A stretch of DNA of 36,599 bases from the NCBI GenBank assembly GCA_027006055.1, contig JALTKX010000250.1, positions 1 through 36,599 on the forward strand. The letters are read 5' to 3'. Below, piece after piece: positions 32,454 through 36,599 of the stretch (position 1 is its first letter; the number at the start of each line of letters is the position of its first letter). This stretch comes from Calditrichia bacterium (GTDB taxonomy: Bacteria > Calditrichota > Calditrichia > Calditrichales > J004). Both the position numbers and the translations under genes were made by a program. The notes beneath the pieces were generated by a model that was given only the letters and a program-made list of their open reading frames with translations, was not told where the DNA came from and made no database searches.

Positions 32454-34301
32454 ATGAAATACTTTTTTCTTCTTTTAACGGCAAGCCTCGCCCCGGCCCA
32501 GACAAACAATGAATGCATCGATTGTCATGACGACGTCAACTTAACGGTCTATCAGGAGTCCGTCCACGGAGATATGGAGTGCGTGGAATGCCATGCCCTG
32601 CCCCCGGAGCATGATGTGGACAGCAGCCTTGTAACCGCCGCCGTTAATTGCGCTGATTGCCATGAAGACGCGCAGGAAGAGTATGAGATGAGCGTACACC
32701 GCTTTTACCGGGATGACGCCGATCTGCCGGGCGCCGGTTGCACCGACTGCCACGGAACCCATAATATTTTTTCCTACGACGACAAAAACTCAACCATCTA
32801 TAAGCTCAATATTGAAAAGACTTGCGGCAACTGCCACGGCAAACCCGAGGTTTTGGAACGCCTGGGACTACGCGGCATGGGGCCGGTGGGTCTGTATAAA
32901 AGCAGCGTGCACGCACGGATACTTCACGGCAACCCGGAAAAGGACGCGCCCACCTGTACCAACTGTCACGGCTATCATTCCATTTTGCATCAAACGGACG
33001 ATAACTGTCTTTACAACAAGCGCCATCTCTCCTCCACCTGCGGCCGGTGTCATGAAAAGGAACAGGAGGCCTATCAGCAAAGCATCCACTGGCGGGCCGT
33101 CAACCGCGGCCACATGGAAGCCCCCACCTGTAATGATTGCCACGGCGAACATCAGATCATGGCCGTTACCGACAGCCTGTCCGGAGCCGTCCACCTGAAT
33201 TTTGCCACTCAAACCTGCAAGAACTGCCACTCTTCCCCGGTGATGATGAAACGCTTCGGCCTTGATCCCCGGCGCCTGGAATCCTATGAACGCAGCTACC
33301 ATGGCCTGGCGGTACTCAAGGGCTCGCCCGACGCCGCCACCTGCACCAGTTGTCACGAGGTACACGCCATCAAAAGCGGCAGGGACAGCACCTCCAGCAT
33401 CAGTGCCGCCCATCTGCAAGAGACCTGCGGTCAGTGTCATAGCGACGTCAGCCAGAGTTTTACCCGCATTGTGGTTCACCCGCTGGATCAAAAGGAACGC
33501 AACCCGGTGGCCTGGTTTTTCCGGACGCTTTATCTGTGGCTTATCTTTATCATCATAGGCGGAATGCTCACCCATAACATCATCATTCTGCTACATTTCA
33601 TTCGGGAAAGACGCCGGCAACGCCGATCGGAGGGGCCGCTGCTGCAGCGTTTTCAGCCGTTTGAGGTCTATCAGCACTTTTTCCTGATCCTCGGTTTTAC
33701 CGTGTTGGCCCTTAGCGGATTTGCCCTGCGCTTTCCCGAAGCAGCCTGGGTTCGTCTGTTGCTAAACCTGGGAATGAGCGAAACTCTCCGCGCCAATCTG
33801 CATCGCGGCGCCGCCGTGCTGATGATCATCATATCGCTGATTCAGGCCCGCTATCTGCTGTTTACCCCAAGGGGCAAACGGGAGATGAAATCCCTGCTGC
33901 CGACACTCCGGGATGTAAAAGACCTGTGGGAGAATATTGCCTTTCATCTGGGACTCAAAAACAGAAAACCGGAGTTTGACCGTTTTTCCTATATGGAAAA
34001 GGCGGAGTACCTGGCCCTGATTTGGGGAATAATTCTGATGAGCCTGAGCGGGCTTATCCTGTGGTTTCCGGAATTTTTTATCTATTACCTGCCCGTATGG
34101 AGTTTTGAAACGGCGGAAGTAATCCATTATTACGAAGCCTGGCTGGCCACGATGGCCATACTGGCATGGCATTGGTTTTTTGTTATTTTTCATCCCGGGG
34201 TCTATCCCATGAACCTGACCTGGACGGATGGTAAAATCAGCGAACGGGAGATGAAGAAGGAACATAGGCTGGAATACAAAAGAATGAAGCGTTTTAAATA
34301 A
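32454..34301 (+). CDS. Multihaem cytochrome c fused to a b-type membrane domain (CbcL-like)
   Basis: The 615-residue protein has a Sec signal ('MKYFFLLLTASLAPAQ'), then a periplasmic domain to about residue 340 with eleven CxxCH haem sites (CIDCH, CVECH, CADCH, CTDCH, CGNCH, CTNCH, CGRCH, CNDCH, CKNCH, CTSCH, CGQCH). The last 270 residues form about five membrane helices with conserved histidines ('YQHFFLILGF', 'LHRGAAVLMI', 'HYYEAWLATMAILAWHWFF'), as in FdnI/HydC-type di-haem cytochromes b. This layout matches Geobacter CbcL, an inner-membrane quinol oxidase that passes electrons to periplasmic carriers during metal reduction, though CbcL has fewer c haems as I recall. A role in anaerobic respiration or extracellular electron transfer is the best inference. 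The ribosome binding site AAGGAG precedes the ATG. Confidence 0.93.
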   Translation: MKYFFLLLTASLAPAQTNNECIDCHDDVNLTVYQESVHGDMECVECHALPPEHDVDSSLVTAAVNCADCHEDAQEEYEMSVHRFYRDDADLPGAGCTDCHGTHNIFSYDDKNSTIYKLNIEKTCGNCHGKPEVLERLGLRGMGPVGLYKSSVHARILHGNPEKDAPTCTNCHGYHSILHQTDDNCLYNKRHLSSTCGRCHEKEQEAYQQSIHWRAVNRGHMEAPTCNDCHGEHQIMAVTDSLSGAVHLNFATQTCKNCHSSPVMMKRFGLDPRRLESYERSYHGLAVLKGSPDAATCTSCHEVHAIKSGRDSTSSISAAHLQETCGQCHSDVSQSFTRIVVHPLDQKERNPVAWFFRTLYLWLIFIIIGGMLTHNIIILLHFIRERRRQRRSEGPLLQRFQPFEVYQHFFLILGFTVLALSGFALRFPEAAWVRLLLNLGMSETLRANLHRGAAVLMIIISLIQARYLLFTPRGKREMKSLLPTLRDVKDLWENIAFHLGLKNRKPEFDRFSYMEKAEYLALIWGIILMSLSGLILWFPEFFIYYLPVWSFETAEVIHYYEAWLATMAILAWHWFFVIFHPGVYPMNLTWTDGKISEREMKKEHRLEYKRMKRFK

Positions 34302-34306
34302 AAAAA

Positions 34307-34327
34307 GGCTGCCCGGGATGGGCAGCC
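34307..34327. terminator. Bidirectional hairpin between the cytochrome and DoxX genes
   Basis: GGCTGCCC-GGGAT-GGGCAGCC is a perfect eight-base-pair stem. On the minus strand it is followed by a T run, so it is a good terminator for the DoxX gene. On the plus strand it sits just after the cytochrome stop but lacks a T tract. Confidence 0.85.
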
Positions 34328-34360
34328 CTGCCTGACGACTCGCTCGTTACAGACGATCGT

Positions 34361-34915
34361 CTATTCTTCCAAACCCATTTTTTTACCGATAAAATAATCC
34401 AGGCTGATACGTCCCGGGCCGGTAACGATGAGGCTGAGCAGCATAACGATATAGGTAACGGGAAATTCCATGCCGTTTTGCAGGATAACAAAGCTGCCCT
34501 TTTCGGTCAGCCACTGGTAGTTACCATACTCCTTTAAAATTTCCCGGGCCGCGCTCAGGCGTTCGGCAATCCCCGGCGCCTCGCTGCTGGCAATGGCCAG
34601 CCAGCCGCCATCCAGATGTACGGTTAATATGGCCACCACCATCACTCCGATCATGGGCAAGGCGATCAGCCGTGTACCCAATCCCAAAAAGATCAGTACA
34701 AAACCGGCCGTTTCCGTGGCCGTGGCCAAAACAGCGTTTATCCAGGGCAGCGGTATGCCCAGGCTGCCAAACCACATAACGATGCCGTCGAAGTTTTGCA
34801 GCTTCATCATGGCCGGGCCCATAAAGCCGTATGCCAGAATCAGACGCATGCCCAAAGGCGGCAGATCGCGCAGCATGGCCGTCATTTCCCTGAATTTTTT
34901 ATATATCTCCAACAT
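34361..34915 (-). CDS. DoxX-family membrane protein
   Basis: The start at 34915 (184 residues) is set by a GAGGAGG ribosome binding site 6-7 bases upstream; an ATG 15 bases earlier would overlap that site. The protein has four hydrophobic segments. The first includes 'LGMRLILAYGFMGPAMMKLQ', then come 'LPWINAVLATATETAGFVLI' and 'ALPMIGVMVVAILTVHLDGG', the pattern of DoxX/DoxD-like proteins. The insert between helices 3 and 4 ('ASSEAPGIAERLSAAREIL') is longer than usual. The family includes a thiosulfate:quinone oxidoreductase subunit and oxidative-stress proteins; the function of this one is unknown. It converges with the cytochrome gene. Confidence 0.88.
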   Translation of the reverse strand: MLEIYKKFREMTAMLRDLPPLGMRLILAYGFMGPAMMKLQNFDGIVMWFGSLGIPLPWINAVLATATETAGFVLIFLGLGTRLIALPMIGVMVVAILTVHLDGGWLAIASSEAPGIAERLSAAREILKEYGNYQWLTEKGSFVILQNGMEFPVTYIVMLLSLIVTGPGRISLDYFIGKKMGLEE

Positions 34916-34996
34916 GAAAGACCTCCTCATAAAGATTTCCTGTAAGCATTGTAACCGGGAGCAAGTTAAGCGGTCGCCCGGAAGGATATATCACCA

Positions 34997-35188
34997 TTGA
35001 GTGAAAAAATGAAACAAAAGCATAACTTTTTCAGACGACATTTCCTTAAAAGAATGATGTCCCCTGCTTTCCCGGCCTTTATTACACCCGGCAATATACA
35101 ACCGCCGGCCCCATCTTTCAAAACGGAAAAAAGCTATTCATGGTATCGGGTCTCTTCGCGCGGCTTAAAACCGGCGCCGCGGAGTTAG
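34997..35188 (+). pseudogene. Possible remnant of a Tat-exported protein gene
   Basis: A short open frame of 63 codons starts at a non-ATG codon near 34997, with AAGGA upstream, and is divergent from the DoxX gene. It encodes 'FFRRHFLKRMM' close to the N-terminus, which matches the twin-arginine motif RRxFLK. However, the hydrophobic core expected after it is missing, and the frame ends after a Pro-rich segment. It may be a decayed or truncated Tat substrate, a small protein, or chance. Confidence 0.25.
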
Positions 35189-35200
35189 TATAAATAAAAA

Positions 35201-35228
35201 AGGCGCTGCCGGGATAGCAACAGCGCCT
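35201..35228 (-). terminator. Terminator of the right-edge T9SS-type protein gene
   Basis: On the minus strand AGGCGCTG (35221-35228) and CAGCGCCT (35201-35208) form an eight-base-pair stem with a 12-base loop, followed by a T run. It lies 30 bp after the stop at 35259. Confidence 0.85.
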
Positions 35229-35258
35229 GTGATGATCCTTGAGTAAGGATTGGGAGGT

Positions 35259-36599
35259 TTATTTTATCAGCAGCATCCGTCTGCTCAGTACCGTTTGCCC
35301 GCTAACCAGCCGGTAAATATACATTCCGCTGGAGAGGCGCGAAGCGTTCCAGTTTAAGTTATAGCTGCCGGCGGTGTAAAATCCGTTAACCAGGGTAGCC
35401 ACTTTTTGGCCCGCAAGGTTGTATACGGAGAGCATGACCCTGCCGTTTTGAGGTACCGTAAAGCGGATCGTGGTGCTGGGATTAAAGGGGTTGGGATAGT
35501 TCTGTTCCAGTCTGTAATCGCCGGGAACGTCCACGGTTAAATCCCGCTCGATGGCTGTAATGAAGTCATCGTAGCCGGTGGTGTTGCCATAAGCCTCGCC
35601 ACCGGGCCGGGGACGGGGGTCCAGCACGCCACTCTGATCACGACCGATTCCGTTTAACAGCGTAGCCGGCGAAGCGGCGTCCACATTACCGTTGGCGCTG
35701 TTTTGAAGATAGTTTTGTACATAATCGTACTGGCCAATGGAGTCGCTAATAGAGTAGGCGCCTACCTTGAACCATATATTGTTGTGAAAGGTAATCTCAC
35801 CCGCCTCCAGACGGCTGCGTGAATCGGGATTGGTTTTATCGTCCATGGTAATGCCGTAACCGTTGTAGTCGCCAAAGATGGAGTTGTTATACACCCCGCC
35901 CCAGTTTTCACGCAGGCGGAAGACCGCCTTTTGGTCGCCATTGGAAGAGGTTTGACCCGATCCCAGAAAGGTAGCGTTATAGGTAACCGGATAGGCTTTG
36001 GGCTCGGCGGCTACGTCGCTTTTAGGCGCGCCGTCATGCTCGCCGCAATAGTTGCCAAAGTCCGGATGTTGGATAACAAAGGTAAACTGGAGCCTGTTGC
36101 GCAGACCCTCGTCCATGTCAAAACCGTCGTCGGCGCAAAAGGCCGCAATCAGATGGTTGCCGTTAACCGTTCCGCCGAACCACTCGAAGCCGTCGTCCTT
36201 ATTGGCGTATACTTCCACATATTCGATGGTGGTGCCGCGCCCCACGCCGCCCATGGTCAGGCCGTTGATTTCGTTGCCCTCGCCGATTTCCGCGCCGCCG
36301 TGGCGGATGGAAACATAGCGGATAACGCCGCTGTCGTCATTATCGTCGTTGCCGCCGTATAAACCGCGCGGTTCCGTGGTGGGGATGCCCTCGATATTGT
36401 TCTCGCCGCCCACCACATTGATGGTGGCCTTTCCCAGAACGATCAGACCGCCCCACAGTCCCTGCGTGTCATAGGCCACGTCTATGGGATTGGCAACGTC
36501 ATCGGACTCCGATGTAAAAATGATCGGACGGTCGGCCGTACCCTCGGCGTAAATTTTACCGCCCCGGGCCACGATCAGGGCGCTGGCCTGCTCGCCGCT
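35259..36599 (-). CDS. Secreted protein with T9SS-type C-terminal domain, 5' end beyond the window
   Basis: The reading frame is open through the right edge (447 codons visible), so the true start lies outside; the GTG at 36572 is internal, because coding continues upstream as 'SGEQASALI'. The visible part opens with 'GGKIYAEGTADRPIIFTSES', typical of right-handed parallel beta-helix surface proteins of this lineage. It continues with repeated Gly/Asp/Asn-rich turns such as 'YVSIRHGGAEIGEGNEINGL' and 'YVEVYANKDDGFEWFGGTVN'. The last 85 or so residues are a type A sorting domain: 'LEQNYPNPFNPSTTIRF', 'LSVYNLAGQKVATL', 'SSGMYIYRLVSGQ' and the end 'SRRMLLIK'. It would be exported through a type IX system and attached or released at the cell surface. 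No enzyme motif is recognised. Confidence 0.9.
   Translation of the reverse strand, partial: SGEQASALIVARGGKIYAEGTADRPIIFTSESDDVANPIDVAYDTQGLWGGLIVLGKATINVVGGENNIEGIPTTEPRGLYGGNDDNDDSGVIRYVSIRHGGAEIGEGNEINGLTMGGVGRGTTIEYVEVYANKDDGFEWFGGTVNGNHLIAAFCADDGFDMDEGLRNRLQFTFVIQHPDFGNYCGEHDGAPKSDVAAEPKAYPVTYNATFLGSGQTSSNGDQKAVFRLRENWGGVYNNSIFGDYNGYGITMDDKTNPDSRSRLEAGEITFHNNIWFKVGAYSISDSIGQYDYVQNYLQNSANGNVDAASPATLLNGIGRDQSGVLDPRPRPGGEAYGNTTGYDDFITAIERDLTVDVPGDYRLEQNYPNPFNPSTTIRFTVPQNGRVMLSVYNLAGQKVATLVNGFYTAGSYNLNWNASRLSSGMYIYRLVSGQTVLSRRMLLIK

Overview
The window is a chromosomal segment of about 36.6 kb, moderately GC-rich and tightly packed, probably from a bacterium of the FCB superphylum. The best pointer is two secreted proteins (14111-15196 and 35259-36599) that end in a type IX secretion-type C-terminal domain with the 'NYPNPFNPSTTI' motif, common in Calditrichota, Ignavibacteria and related lineages. 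Abundant Sec/lipobox lipoproteins, a complete lower mevalonate pathway and a large multihaem cytochrome fit a Calditrichota-like organism. This placement is inference, since there is no rRNA gene in the window. No tRNA, CRISPR array, IS element or prophage was recognised.

Layout. 1-5488 (minus strand): an unidentified large protein cut by the left edge, a calcineurin-like phosphoesterase, a prephenate dehydratase-DAHP synthase fusion coupled to an ROK sugar kinase, and a Nudix hydrolase. 5572-7332 (plus): an SGNH hydrolase with C-terminal TPR-like repeats. 7471-12978 (minus): a mevalonate-to-isoprenoid cluster (mvaD, phosphomevalonate kinase, an HMG-CoA reductase-mevalonate kinase fusion, a small helical protein of unknown function, and type 1 IPP isomerase), with a divergent TetR regulator at 13207. 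Together these convert HMG-CoA to IPP and DMAPP; HMG-CoA synthase is not in the window. 14111-20402 (plus): a T9SS-type secreted protein, an AbgT-family transporter next to a lipoprotein amidase, and a lipoprotein alpha-amylase that closely resembles the enzymes of Thermococcales archaea.

20403-23213 is looser and more AT-rich. It holds two nearly identical RRM RNA-binding proteins, each preceded by a conserved leader with mutually exclusive hairpins, and a TlpA-like thioredoxin lipoprotein. The duplicated leader is the most interesting signal in the window: a terminator-like stem is retained in both copies by compensating changes, while its loop stays constant and can pair with a segment just upstream of the ribosome binding site.

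23214-30906 (minus): a six-gene efflux system (TolC, lipoprotein membrane fusion protein, two ABC ATPases, two ABC-2 permeases) organised like E. coli ybhGFSR but with the YbhF ATPase split into two genes. Its promoter carries a 16-bp palindrome typical of TetR-type operators. An M23 peptidase lies upstream. 31053-36599: an MFS transporter, an 11-haem cytochrome c fused to a b-type membrane domain (CbcL-like, probably quinol-linked respiration or extracellular electron transfer), a DoxX-family membrane protein, and a T9SS-type protein cut by the right edge.
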